This document shows positions 39,986 through 50,170 of a stretch of 64,000 nt of DNA, piece by piece (the stretch's first letter is position 1; each line of letters opens with the position of its first letter). This DNA is from Didymella arachidicola (taxonomy: Eukaryota; Ascomycota; Dothideomycetes; Pleosporales; Didymellaceae). The translations under genes and the position numbers were made by a program. The notes beneath the pieces were generated by a model. It worked only from the letters and a program-made list of their open reading frames with translations. It did not search any database and was not told the DNA's origin. Where the stretch lies: NCBI GenBank assembly GCA_016630955.3, contig CM050001.1, forward strand, positions 124,001 to 188,000, in the 5' to 3' direction.

Positions 39986-41703
39986 ATGGACTCCTCGGAC
40001 ACCAAAAAGCCCAGTATCGTCGGCACTACGAACGATGACTCTGAAGACATGGCGGTTGGATCAGTGGAAGAGGCTCGAGCCTACACTCCTCGCAGCTTCT
40101 ATCGGAGCGTGCTGTTCCAAATGATTTTGTTTGGAATGTATGTACCAACAATCTGCTCACGAGCCATACGCTGATCGTCAAAACAGGCTGTCCCTAGTTG
40201 GGCCTGCTATGTCGGATGCCATCACCAATCTCGGCGGCGGCGGGCTCTCGAAACCGTGGCTAGCAAATCTTGCAAACTCACTGAGCTACGCGCTCAGCTT
40301 CTTCAGCACGATTTTTGGGGGCCCTATTATCAACAAAATCGGCATCAAATGGGCGTGCCTGATTGCCGCGATCGCTATGCCTTTGCATGGGTCTGCATAC
40401 TACGTTAATGCTAGGTTCCGCATTGACTGGTACCTCCTCGCCGCCAACGTACGTTGAAACCACGTTGATCGATGCTTGACTGACTGTATCAGTGTGTTCA
40501 AGGCTTTTCATCCGGCTTCCTCTATGTAGCAGAGACAACGGCCATCTTGTCTTATCCGAAACCAGAAGACAAAGGGTTTTATCTTGGAATTTGGTCTGCG
40601 ATGCGCAACTCTGGCAGCGTGATTGGTGGCGCAATCAATTTCTCTACCAACTCGTCCAGGTCCTTAGGTGGAGGAGTTGCCTGGGCAACCTATCTGATCT
40701 TCGTTGGCATCGGTACGTCAAAATTGAAGATGAAAGCGGATTGTTCACTGACAAAGTCCAGAGTGCACCGGACTCATTTGGGCACTTTTACTGTCTAAAA
40801 CGTCTAAGGTTCAGCGTCGCGATGGCAGCAGGGTGTTCATTGCTGCGAGGCACACGTGGGAACAAGAATTTCGCGCTCTGGGCAGCTACTTGAAGCAGAG
40901 AAAAGTATGTTGCGTGCATCCTTGTGGCAGAAAACGTAGCTGACCTCCATATAGACCTGGCTTGCGTTCCTCCCGGCATTCAACTCCTTTTTCTGCGGAG
41001 GGACGATGGGCACCTACCTCTCATTGTATTTCTCCGTCCGCGCACGTGCTCTCTCCTCGCTTCTCGTCCGTGAGTATCAGCTTCTTGCCTCTCCGCGCGC
41101 GCACTGAGTCGAACAGCCACTGTCACAATACCATCGGTAGTCCTTTTCGGCAAGCTATTGGACAATCAGCGCTGGTCACAGAGACGGCGTGCTTGGGTCG
41201 CATTCCTGGTATGGCTCATCCCAAACATTGCATGCTATATCTGGGCTGTAATCGAGTCGAACCAACTTGGTCCTAAGACGGCTCTTGACTACCAACTGTA
41301 AGTTGCCAAGCCGAAGTTCTCAACGGCTGGGACTAAACAACGCAGACAAACCGGCCGCTGGGCTAAAGCATGGATCCCGTACTTCGTGATCTTTGTCACA
41401 TGCTACTGGATCCAACTGACGCTATACTGGATTCTTGGTACCTTCTCACATGAGGTCGAGAATGCGTCACGAGCGGGAGGTGTCTTCCGCGCCTTCGAGG
41501 TGTCTGGCCAGGCCATTTCGTATGGATTGAGCTCTTCTAGCTCTATTGGCGCTGTGATTCCGCTGTACGTCAACATCGCTATTCTCGCACTTTCTGTACC
41601 TAGCATGGTTCTTTTGATTGGGAAGGTGCCTGAGGTGGCGGCGAAGGGACATGTCCATGACGGCGACATTGGTCCACAAGAAGGCTCTGGGAAGAGTTGT
41701 TGA
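39986..41703 (+). CDS. UNC93-like membrane transporter
   Basis: Seven exons (39986-40137, 40187-40448, 40493-40712, 40762-40904, 40955-41069, 41117-41297, 41346-41703) give 476 aa. Introns are 44-50 bp. About eleven to twelve hydrophobic segments and the motif MLSLVGPAMSDAITNLGGGG place it in the fungal UNC93-like (DUF895) branch of the major facilitator fold. Substrates of these fungal proteins are not established. An in-frame ATG at 39953 would add 11 residues. It stands upstream of FAD oxidoreductase 1 and may share its control through the partial promoter element at 39614. Confidence 0.85.
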
Positions 41704-42470
41704 GACAAGACGGACTCGGTATTTGCCGCACCTGGGAAACATGTTCTCTGCGACATCACTATCTGGAAAGCGAGTGGTCGAGCAGAGACGCGCCTCGCAG
41801 AACCCGTGGACCTCGGGAGCATATATTCCGTGGACTAGAGTACCTTGATGGGATACTGTATGCGTATTCAAGTGCATCCACGCTCGTTTGAGTACATGTC
41901 AGACTGCGTCTTCTTGCTATGCATATCTTTTCTAACGCGCTCCATCTTCCACAAAGCTTCCTCTTTTGTGCTGCTTCCAAAGCCTAACAGTCGCCATTTC
42001 TGCCCTCCTCAGCCGCCGCACCTCCCTCATCATACCTTTTCCGGTCTGAGAGAGAGTAGATGGTCCCAGTCTTTCTACACCACCCCATCGTTGCAACGAG
42101 CACACCATCGGTTCCCAAGGCCCTTGCATCTGCGATAAGAAACACAACACGTGATGTGATGGCGGACGCTGGTCTTGTGGGCATATCAAAGACTCCAGAG
42201 TAGCACTATCAGAAACGGGGGTTTGCAGCCCGTATCTGCGGGGCCATTTGCCGTAATTGTAGCCAGAGGGTACAGAGGATCCACAACGCCATCTTCCTCT
42301 TGCTTCGCAATCGGCACTCGGAATTCGGAGCCGGTCCGGTCACCGGCCCGGTCTGCAGATCTCGATGAGCACCACTATGGCGGCGGCGTCACTACTCGTA
42401 AAACGCCGAGGCCGCGATAGTAAGACACTCAGTTCAAGCTGCAAGATACTGCGAGCTGAGGAGTCCTGAC
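41704..42470. promoter_or_regulatory. Promoter region of FAD oxidoreductase 1
   Basis: No gene was supported in these 767 bp. The stretch holds the 19-bp element at 42334-42352, 118 bp before the ATG, in a GC-rich patch next to another CCGGT. Confidence 0.5.
42334..42352 (+). promoter_or_regulatory. Shared 19-bp element, copy 1
   Basis: GTCCGGTCACCGGCCCGGT. The exact reverse complement is at 47969-47987 in the promoter between the HAD gene and FAD oxidoreductase 2. The core CCGGT-C-ACCGG is a near-perfect inverted repeat with CGG/CCG triplets, the kind of site that Zn2Cys6 dimers bind. A Zn2Cys6 gene sits between the two copies. Confidence 0.72.
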
Positions 42471-44096
42471 ATGTCCGTCAATATGGCTTCTCCTGGTAGT
42501 CTTGCGGCTAAACTCCCGGTTGCAAATGCCGTCACCTCTTTTTGGAGAAGCGAAGTTAGCCCAATCGACACGCATCGCACCACCGAGAACCTGACGGCTT
42601 TGGCTGATATTGTCATCATCGGGGCAGGATACGCTGGTGCATCAATTGCGCATCACATTTTGGAACAAAGTAAGCAGTGCGATGGACAAGTCCAACCTGT
42701 TCCATCGATACTTATTCTTGAGGCTCGCGAAGCTTGCTCTGGCGCAACTGGAAGGAACGGTAAGGCGATTCCATGTTTAAAAAACCTCAATGTGTTCTGA
42801 TTGGTCTTTCCCAGGTGGACACTTGAAGCCCGATCCTATCTACAGAGCATCCGGTGTATTGGAGACTCATGGCAAAGCAGCCGCGGAGCATGTAGCCTCC
42901 TTCGAGGCTGGGAACGTCGACGCGATTGAGGACCTTGTTGAACGCGAGCGTATCGACTGTGATTTCGAGAAGACCAAGGTCCATGATGTCTGCTTTTACG
43001 ACGCAGGTCGTGACCAGACCAAAGACACGCTTGCAAAGCTCGTCGAAGCGGGTATCTCCACGGCGAAGATGGTGCAACATCGTTCAGGTACCGAAGCTGA
43101 AGAGGTATGTATACCTCGTTCGCATGTAGATTCATACTCCAACGTTCATGGGCTCGAGGAGAGGGAGCTCACTGTCCACACAGGTTTCCAGTGTCAAGGG
43201 AGCACTGTCTTGCCTGACATACAATGCGGCCAGGCTATGGCCGTACAAGCTGGTAGTGCATCTGCTGAAGAAAGTGATATCACAGGGTGTAAATTTGCAG
43301 ACGTTCACACCGGTCACCGGTGTCTTGCCATCGGGTGAAGACATGAACGATTGCCGTTGGCTCGTTCAAACACCACGCGGCACTGTGAAGACCAAAGTCG
43401 TCGTCTATGCAACGAACGGCTATACTTCAGCGCTAGTACCGGAGATGAGGGAAAAAATTGTGCCAGTCAGAGGCATGGTAGCGCGGTTGGCTGGGGAGAA
43501 GGCACCAAAGCTGAACGATAGCTACCTGATGCGGTTCTCGGAGCATGAGTACGACTATATGATCCCAAGGCCGGACGGTAGCATCGTTCTCGGAGGCGCA
43601 CGGCGAGACTTCTTCAAAGACCTTGACGAATGGTTCGATGTGATTGACGACAGCAAATTGATGGAAGGTGCTCGAGGATACTTTGATGGGTATATGCAGC
43701 GACACTTTCTTGGCTGGGAGGATAGTGGTGTCCGCACGGAGGAGATTTGGACAGGCAGTAAGTCTCATACCCACCATAAGACAAGAACGAATCACAGTCT
43801 TGCCTAACAACTTTGCAGTTATGGGGTACTCCAATGACGGATTTCCTTATGTTGGACCGATCCCTGCCAGAGACGGTCAATACATGTGTGCTGGTTTCAC
43901 TGGCCATGGAATGCCCCAAATCTTCCTCTCTGCAAAGGCCATGGCTATAATGATTTTGCATAATGACATGGAGGAGGTGGACCTTCCTTTGCCATACCGC
44001 ATTTCAGAAGGTCGATGGGCTGAGTCGAGAGCACATGCTTCTCTCGAGTCATGGCAGAGGTTTCGAGACAGTAAGCCGGCCCGAGCCGTGTTATGA
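42471..44096 (+). CDS. FAD-dependent oxidoreductase 1 (DAO family)
   Basis: Four exons (42471-42759, 42815-43104, 43184-43757, 43819-44096) encode 476 aa. The dinucleotide-binding motif is IVIIGAGYAGAS (GAGYAG at residues 51-56), followed by ILEAREACSGATGRNGGHLKPD, and near the C-terminus by MGYSNDGFPYVGPIPARDGQ and AGFTGHGMPQIFLSAKA. This is the D-amino-acid-oxidase-type (DAO) fold used by amine and amino-acid oxidases. The substrate is unknown. No signal peptide is seen. It is paralogous to the FAD gene at 48132. It is convergent with the Zn2Cys6 gene, its nearest neighbour. Confidence 0.88.
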
Positions 44097-44211
44097 CACA
44101 GTCCAGGAAGCCGTTTTTGCGGGACTGTTGGCAAAATAAAAGCCATGTACCCATGTGAATATCAGGAACTATCACAGACGAAAATCCCACGAAATGTCAA
44201 TATTCACAATA

Positions 44212-46830
44212 TTACCTCGGCATCCAGAACAGATCTTCTAACAGACCCCTATCGTAGGCACCAAGCCCATTGAAGTTGGCAGTCGGAAATGCTGCGTTTG
44301 CGTCAATGTGGAGCAAGTCGAAGTCGAATGGGTGGGAGTCGATAGAAACATCGTCTGGAACGCTGCTTGTGGCTTGCATATCTGCATTGGGTATCGGCTG
44401 ACAATCAACTTCATGGATCTGCACCCTCTGACGCTGATCATCGGTATTATCTCGTATTGAGGGCCCGGCGTGTGAGTTTTCGGAAGCTCCCAATGTCGTG
44501 TACCAATTAGCGAAACCTTCATAGCCCTCTGTTGTAGGCTCATCTGTTAATGGGGCTCCAGGGCGACCAGACGATGTGTCAAAGTCGTGAAGTCGATGAA
44601 GGGCCGATTCCAGAGTCTCAATGAGACTCACTTCTGAGCGTGCTGAATCACCAACTGAAGCCATCTCTCGGATTGCGTCCAAGCCTCTCCGCAAGGTCCT
44701 CGAGAACTCGTTTGTGCGATAGCAGATACTATAGGCAATCAAAACCAGGAGTGACGCTCGACTGGAGCTGTATTCAGTATATGATGATTTGGCAAGGCCC
44801 AAGTTCCCTGTCTGTAGGCGATGACATATTCTGATCGCCTCTTCAGCAGCTGCAACACAGTCTTGTACTAGGAAGTCCCATTGTGAGTGTGAATCTACCG
44901 ATTTCGTCCATGTCGCTTCAGCGGAGTTTGAAGCAGTGCTATTGCGATAGTTCTGGCGTCGAGCAAGGACGAAAGGTCGCCCAATGAACATATGAAGTAG
45001 GCAACACTCTAATTGAGAGTGTATGCCCGCACGCGTCGTCGTATGCTCTTCAGTTTCATCCGCTAATATGTACGACTTTCCATTGCTCGGAGGCGACCAA
45101 GATCCATGAAGATTCGCCTTCATGAGCCTGATTCGGTCCAAGATCGTGCCTGCTTCAGATCTTGCACAAGTTCGAAGATGAGATCTAGATGACTGGATTT
45201 AGCTGACCGTCCGAGACGTTGTTGGTCAGGCAAACTCACATGTCCCGGAGGAAAGCGTCTGCTTGGCGTAGCAGGGCAATTGATTCGAGCAATCCAGTGG
45301 GATCGAAATCATCGGCACTCGCCATGGTCTTATAAGCGTTTTGCGGCAGGGCAACATCGATCTCCGACCAGACGATGGAGGTCGGCCGACCATGATATAT
45401 GCCAATCTTTCTGGCGTTTCGCTTGCGTAAGTAGGACATTCATCAGAGAATAGCAGATGTGGAGACTAACCTTTCCATGCAGTAGGCTGTCCACCAGATG
45501 CGCCGCCTGAACTCGGCTTGGTCTGTATGAAAGGCACTGCCTAATGTCTTCCGATGCATGCCGTTTTGTATGGCAATTTTCAGTGCCAGATTTAGATAGA
45601 TATAAGCTAGTCCAGAGGCATCAAGAGGCAGGTAGTACAAGCCAAGTAGCAGAAACACTTGAACACTTAGCACCGAACCCGAGTGGATGACTTCTGATAC
45701 AGTCTTCACCACTTGACGGTAGAATCCGGCGCCAACTTCAAATTCCCAGCCCGTTGATGTGCTGATGTGTGCTGAAATGCCGGCGCCATGTCTCCTGTCT
45801 TTCTGCATGGAGTCCAGATGGGCATATTGTGTGCCGATTGCAAGGAGCATCAGGACTAAGCATGATGATGTAATATCCTTGGAGCATAGCCCGGTCGTGG
45901 TTGAGTACATGCGGTCCAGATTCTCGTCAAGCCAGACTCGGTCGACGAAATAATAGAAACTCGTGGCGTGCTTGAAGAAGGCATTGACCAGAAACGTGGC
46001 CACCGAACGCGGTGGGAGAATCGCGACAATCTCGGAAATGGACGTCGAAGTTGGGTCAGCTTCTCCAACGCGGATGAAGTCAGGAATTTGATTGGCATGG
46101 TTCAAGCTCTTGAACATGGATAAGCGCAAGCCAAACGTAGGCTTCGGCTAACATACCGGTACGTTGGCTCTTGCCATCAATTCTTCTACATTGCGTTTGA
46201 TTTGCATGGAAAAGTTCCAGTGAGAGAACTCGCCAGAGTAATCTGCATTGCAACAAGACAGATGGTAAGCATGACCACTAGCTGGAAAACGTGGATAAGA
46301 ACATACGGGTTGTAGTGTCATTAACCATGTCAATTGTGCAATCCTCGTTCTCAATAGCGCCTTTAGTAGGCCGCGAATGTCGTGGTTGCTCTATAATTTC
46401 AGGTTGCTGGGGCAACCCTGGTGTGGTCTCGTGCCGGACTGGCGGTCCGTTTAAGGAATCACAGGTACGGCGCAAGGAGTCAAGATCGAGAGCCAGCTGA
46501 GGAAAGTGATGTCTGAGTATGTATCTCATGCATCTCACTTGTTCCACGATATCGTTCGACGAGTTAGCAAGCTCAGATGCTCGCCTGTCTTTTTCCGCGG
46601 GTAGAATGCTGATCTCGCATGGTCGTTGTAAGTGGCGGCAGCGCTTACACGGTACACCGTCCTCACATTTCTCTTTCAAGCGACGACATTCTGCGCAGCT
46701 ACGTGATAAGTGTCAGTGAATATCCCGCCACGTGTAATGGGCAGGATGCGTCTTACGCCCGGACAGCTCGCTGGCGCTCTTCTGCAGCCAAACGGCGCTT
46801 CTTGGCAGGTCTGGTGATCTCACTATTCAT
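44212..46830 (-). CDS. Zn2Cys6 transcription factor with fungal-specific domain
   Basis: Six exons (46830-46757, 46698-46307, 46242-46157, 46108-45471, 45410-45240, 45184-44212) give about 777 aa. The zinc cluster is formed across the first intron: CAECRRLKEKC-x5-CKRCRHLQRPC, which fits C-x2-C-x6-C-x5-C-x2-C-x6-C. The middle region, with RRRIWWTAYCMERKIGIYHG (rebuilt by splicing) and DIDVALP-like EIDVALP, is the fungal-specific regulatory domain. The nuclear basic stretch is PAKKRR. It lies between two FAD oxidoreductase genes whose promoters share a 19-bp palindromic element, so it is the natural candidate to bind it. Its own promoter has CGGTCACC at 46879-46886, 49 bp before the ATG, suggesting autoregulation (inference). 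Confidence 0.88.
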
Positions 46831-46878
46831 GGCATTGAATGGTTATAAACATCACTGCTAGTGGATGTATCAGTGGTG

Positions 46879-46886
46879 CGGTCACC
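46879..46886 (+). promoter_or_regulatory. Core of the shared element in the regulator promoter
   Basis: CGGTCACC is the central part of the 19-bp element, placed 49 bp upstream of the Zn2Cys6 start codon. Eight bases can match by chance, so this is weak support. Confidence 0.35.
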
Positions 46887-47107
46887 AAGGGGATGGAGCT
46901 GTTGGATTGCAGCGAGGCGAGGGGACGATTGATGATAGACGCCCACAATGATGAAGCTTGCACGTGATTTTCCCTATCTTATCGTATCATCGCCCCCCCA
47001 CTTCCGGCTGCCCAGAATGCGCTTCCCTTATCTGTCCATGTTCTAGCAAAACAGCGAAGAGGGCTCTGCAAGTCGTGGAAAACATTGCGCAATTGATTAA
47101 TTTGATT

Positions 47108-47836
47108 TCATTTAGACCTGTCCACAATCTGCTGCGCCATCTCTTCCAATCCTTCAGCTAGGACCTCCAACTTGACGTCGCTGAAGACATCAAGACAAGC
47201 TTCTTTCTCGTACACAGCGCTCCACGCGCCACGGAAGCCAACTTTTGTCGCGGCTGTGACATCCCACATGTGTGCGGCTGCAAACCACTTCACATCGTCC
47301 TCTCCCAGTCGATCCCACACTGATTTGTAGGCGGCCAGAGCAGGTTTCGCTACGCCTGCAGCATCGCAGCTGATGAAGTTCTCCAGCGGCATGCCAACAC
47401 CAGCACGTTCGAAGTAGCCCTTGACACGCTGCACGTCCCCGGTGGTAAAGCACCACACAGTGAAGCCGCTATCGCGAAGGAGCTGAAAAGCTTCGCGGCA
47501 GCCAGCACGTAGCTGCAAAGCGCTATATCCTTCAATGCATTGCTCGCGCTCTTCTTCAGTGGCCAAAGCTCGAGGATCGACGACGCCGCAGAGGGTCAAA
47601 GTACGGTAGAAGAGTCCTCGAAGGACGTCTTTATAAGGCTTGTAGCTCTCAGCTATAGACAGAAAGGTAAATTCCAGCTCAGCAGCCGTCTGCCAGGTGA
47701 AGCCAAAGTGTTGCGCCGTTACGGTGTGTTGGCGAAGCTTCTCCCCGAGAACTGACTCAATACGTTCGTAGTAGGCATCAAACGACACGCAGGTGCCAAC
47801 GACGTCGAAAACGACGTGTTTCTGGGTCTGAGGCAT
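47108..47836 (-). CDS. HAD-family hydrolase, haloacid dehalogenase type II-like
   Basis: A single-exon 242-aa protein. The start ATG at 47836 (MPQTQKHVVFDVVGTCVSF) is preferred over upstream non-ATG extensions because it places the HAD motif I near the N-terminus. Motif I is FDVVGTCVSFDA with the nucleophilic Asp. Motif II is WCFTTGD, the conserved Lys is in GVAKPALAAYKSVW, and the final acidic motif is AAHMWDVTAATKVGFRGAW. This is the pattern of haloacid dehalogenase type II-like hydrolases, which remove halide or phosphate; the substrate here is not evident. It is divergent from FAD oxidoreductase 2 over 295 bp that carry the shared 19-bp element. Confidence 0.87.
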   Translation of the reverse strand: MPQTQKHVVFDVVGTCVSFDAYYERIESVLGEKLRQHTVTAQHFGFTWQTAAELEFTFLSIAESYKPYKDVLRGLFYRTLTLCGVVDPRALATEEEREQCIEGYSALQLRAGCREAFQLLRDSGFTVWCFTTGDVQRVKGYFERAGVGMPLENFISCDAAGVAKPALAAYKSVWDRLGEDDVKWFAAAHMWDVTAATKVGFRGAWSAVYEKEACLDVFSDVKLEVLAEGLEEMAQQIVDRSK

Positions 47837-47968
47837 CCTGTCAGTTGATAGCTCGGATGTCGATAACGATATGCTCGTGCAACAGGTCCAACCTCTTATT
47901 CCTTGTTGGTGGCATACGTGACGGTTGCTGATAGCCGTTAGACGTGTAACGTGGTCTGAGCGGTCGGA

Positions 47969-47987
47969 ACCGGGCCGGTGACCGGAC
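47969..47987 (-). promoter_or_regulatory. Shared 19-bp element, copy 2
   Basis: Read on the minus strand this is GTCCGGTCACCGGCCCGGT, identical to 42334-42352. It lies 133 bp from the HAD start and 145 bp from the FAD oxidoreductase 2 start, near the middle of the divergent promoter, so it could serve both genes. Confidence 0.72.
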
Positions 47988-48131
47988 AGCGTTATCTTCA
48001 GCTTCGTGTCCACTACCCGGCCGGCGTCATTCGGACAAGATAATTTGCGGCACATATGAGGCTACACGCGTTACTGGCGCAGTCTCGGACCTGGGCAGCG
48101 TCTTATCAGATCCCTTCTTGAGCTCTTGAAA

Positions 48132-49907
48132 ATGGTCTTGCCCGTTAAGAACCCCACGAAGTCTTACTGGATTGAAGCCGCGGAGTCCCCGTTGCGCAAC
48201 TTCCGTTCCAGCGACAAGGTACCAGAAGAGATCGATGTAGCGATCATTGGGAGTGGCTATGCTGGCGCATCAACCGCCTATTGGATTCACAAAGTGAGTA
48301 AGTATAAAAGTGTGTGTCAGCTCACATCTCCTGACACGGCCCTAGTATACGGCGAACTCCCCGAAACAACCCAAAGTAGTCATCCTGGAAGCGCGAGACA
48401 TCTGCGGATCGGCCACTGGACGAAATGGTGGACAGCTGAGGCCACACGCGTACTCTCGTTATCCGCTATGGTCTGAACGTTTTGGGCCGGATGGCGCCAT
48501 GGAGCTGATCGCTCACGAGATGGCCCATTTAGCAGCGTTCAGAGATCTCTGTGCCGATGAAGGCATTACTGAAGAAGTTTGCCTCAAATTCGGGGAGACC
48601 TTCGATGCCGCCATGACGGACGAGGCATGGGCGAGACTCAGAGGCGCCCTCGAGGCCATGCGCAAAGACCTGGGCGATGACAACGACATCGTAAAAGTAT
48701 GCAGAATCATTGACAATGCCCAAGAAGCCGAGGATTTCACGCAGATGAAGGGTGCTCTTGCCGCAATCGTACATCCTACAGGGCAGATGTAAGTTCCCTC
48801 GATATCGAGCGATGATCCGAGGTTGTCTGACGCGATCTCAGCTGGCCATACAAATTTGTGCATGCACTCCTGCGTATTCTTCTGCGGAGTGGTAACCTCG
48901 ATCTGCACGCCGAAACACCAGTCACAGGAGTATCGGGGCGGAACGCAGATGGCTGGATCACCGTAACGACCGCGCGAGGGAGCATCCGAGCCAGAGCAGT
49001 CGTGCATACGACAAATCGATGGGCTTCGCATCTTCTGCCAGAGTTCACTAAGCTTATACTACCCCTGCGAGGGCCTCTTTCAGCAATTAAGGCGCCGCCT
49101 GGATTTCTCAAACGCACAGGCGCGCAACATTGGGACGCCGTATGCAACGTAAGACGCCGTCTCAACTATGGCATGATCACTCATCTGATACTGAAGACAG
49201 AATTACCATCTCCAACTCCCCCCACCGTACAACATGATAATCTTGGGAGGGGCTAGACCAGTGACTGTCCACAAGCCGGAGTCCTGCACAATGAATGACG
49301 ACGAGGACCAACAGATTGAGGGAGTGGCAGAATATTTCAAGTCGTGGCCTGGTTCGGATGTGAAAGACTGGCCAGGCTCGAGCCGCGCTGAGTTCGGCAG
49401 GCAAGATGAGGAAGGTGGCTGTTGGACTGGAGGTAACACGTCCCTTTCGTGGCGAATTTTGAGAACCAACAATCTAACCTCATCTCAGTGCAGACATCAA
49501 GTGCAGATGCCTTTCCATTTGTTGGCGCCGTTCCAAATCGTGATGGTCACTATATTGCCGCAGGCTTCGCTGGGCACGGCATGCCTCGAATCTTGCTCTC
49601 AGCTGCCCATATTGCACCGCTTGTTCTCCAATCACTTGATCTAGAGTTTAAACGCCCTTCGCTCACCTCCAATTATCCTCCTCTGCCAGCACCGTTTTGT
49701 GCTACTGCGGAAAGGATTGAGAGGCTCCAGAGTACGGACGTTGCAGCGATTGCTGAACAGTACAAGAGAGGCTGTGCAGAGAGTGCGAGGAAACCATTCT
49801 GCGATCCTGGAAGGCCTATGTTGGAGACTCGAGTCCAAGCTTCTAAGGAACCAGCATATACAGTCGTCCATGAGTTGTACAGAGAGCGCGAGACAGCCGT
49901 TCTGTAG
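48132..49907 (+). CDS. FAD-dependent oxidoreductase 2 (DAO family)
   Basis: Five exons (48132-48293, 48346-48788, 48842-49148, 49201-49432, 49489-49907) encode 520 aa. The sequence looks broken before splicing, but all introns (52-56 bp) restore frame. Motifs: DVAIIGSGYAGAS (GSGYAG at 40-45), VVILEARDICGSATGRNGGQ, and WTGVQTSSADAFPFVGAVP then AGFAGHGMPRILLSAAHIA. The order of motifs matches FAD oxidoreductase 1, so the two are paralogues. The substrate is unknown; the family oxidises amines, amino acids or related compounds. The ATG at 48132 is the first in frame. Confidence 0.88.
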
Positions 49908-50170
49908 TCTAATGAGGATCAAATCAAAATTCTGAAATACAATCTGGTAGAGTTGAGTGTGAATCGGATCTTGCATCTCTAGACTCGTGATGACGCAATG
50001 TCCAAATGATTGCCTGGCAATCATTTGAACATTGTAGAGTGGTCGTTACCGGAAATTTCACACCAAGTCCTCGATTTTAGTACATGATGGATGGATTAAT
50101 TTGAGACTAAGTCGGTGGTACTCTTGGCTATCCCATGCATGGCACAACCGCCTGGATATTCATGCACCTT
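49908..50170. terminator. Convergent 3' region
   Basis: 263 bp between two converging genes. It contains a hairpin-like inverted repeat around CCAAATGATTGCC and GGCAATCATTTGAAC near 50001-50030. No gene is seen. Confidence 0.45.

Noticed and set aside
48132..49907. FAD oxidoreductase 2 as a broken gene
   Set aside because: Four small introns restore a 520-aa protein with all motifs.
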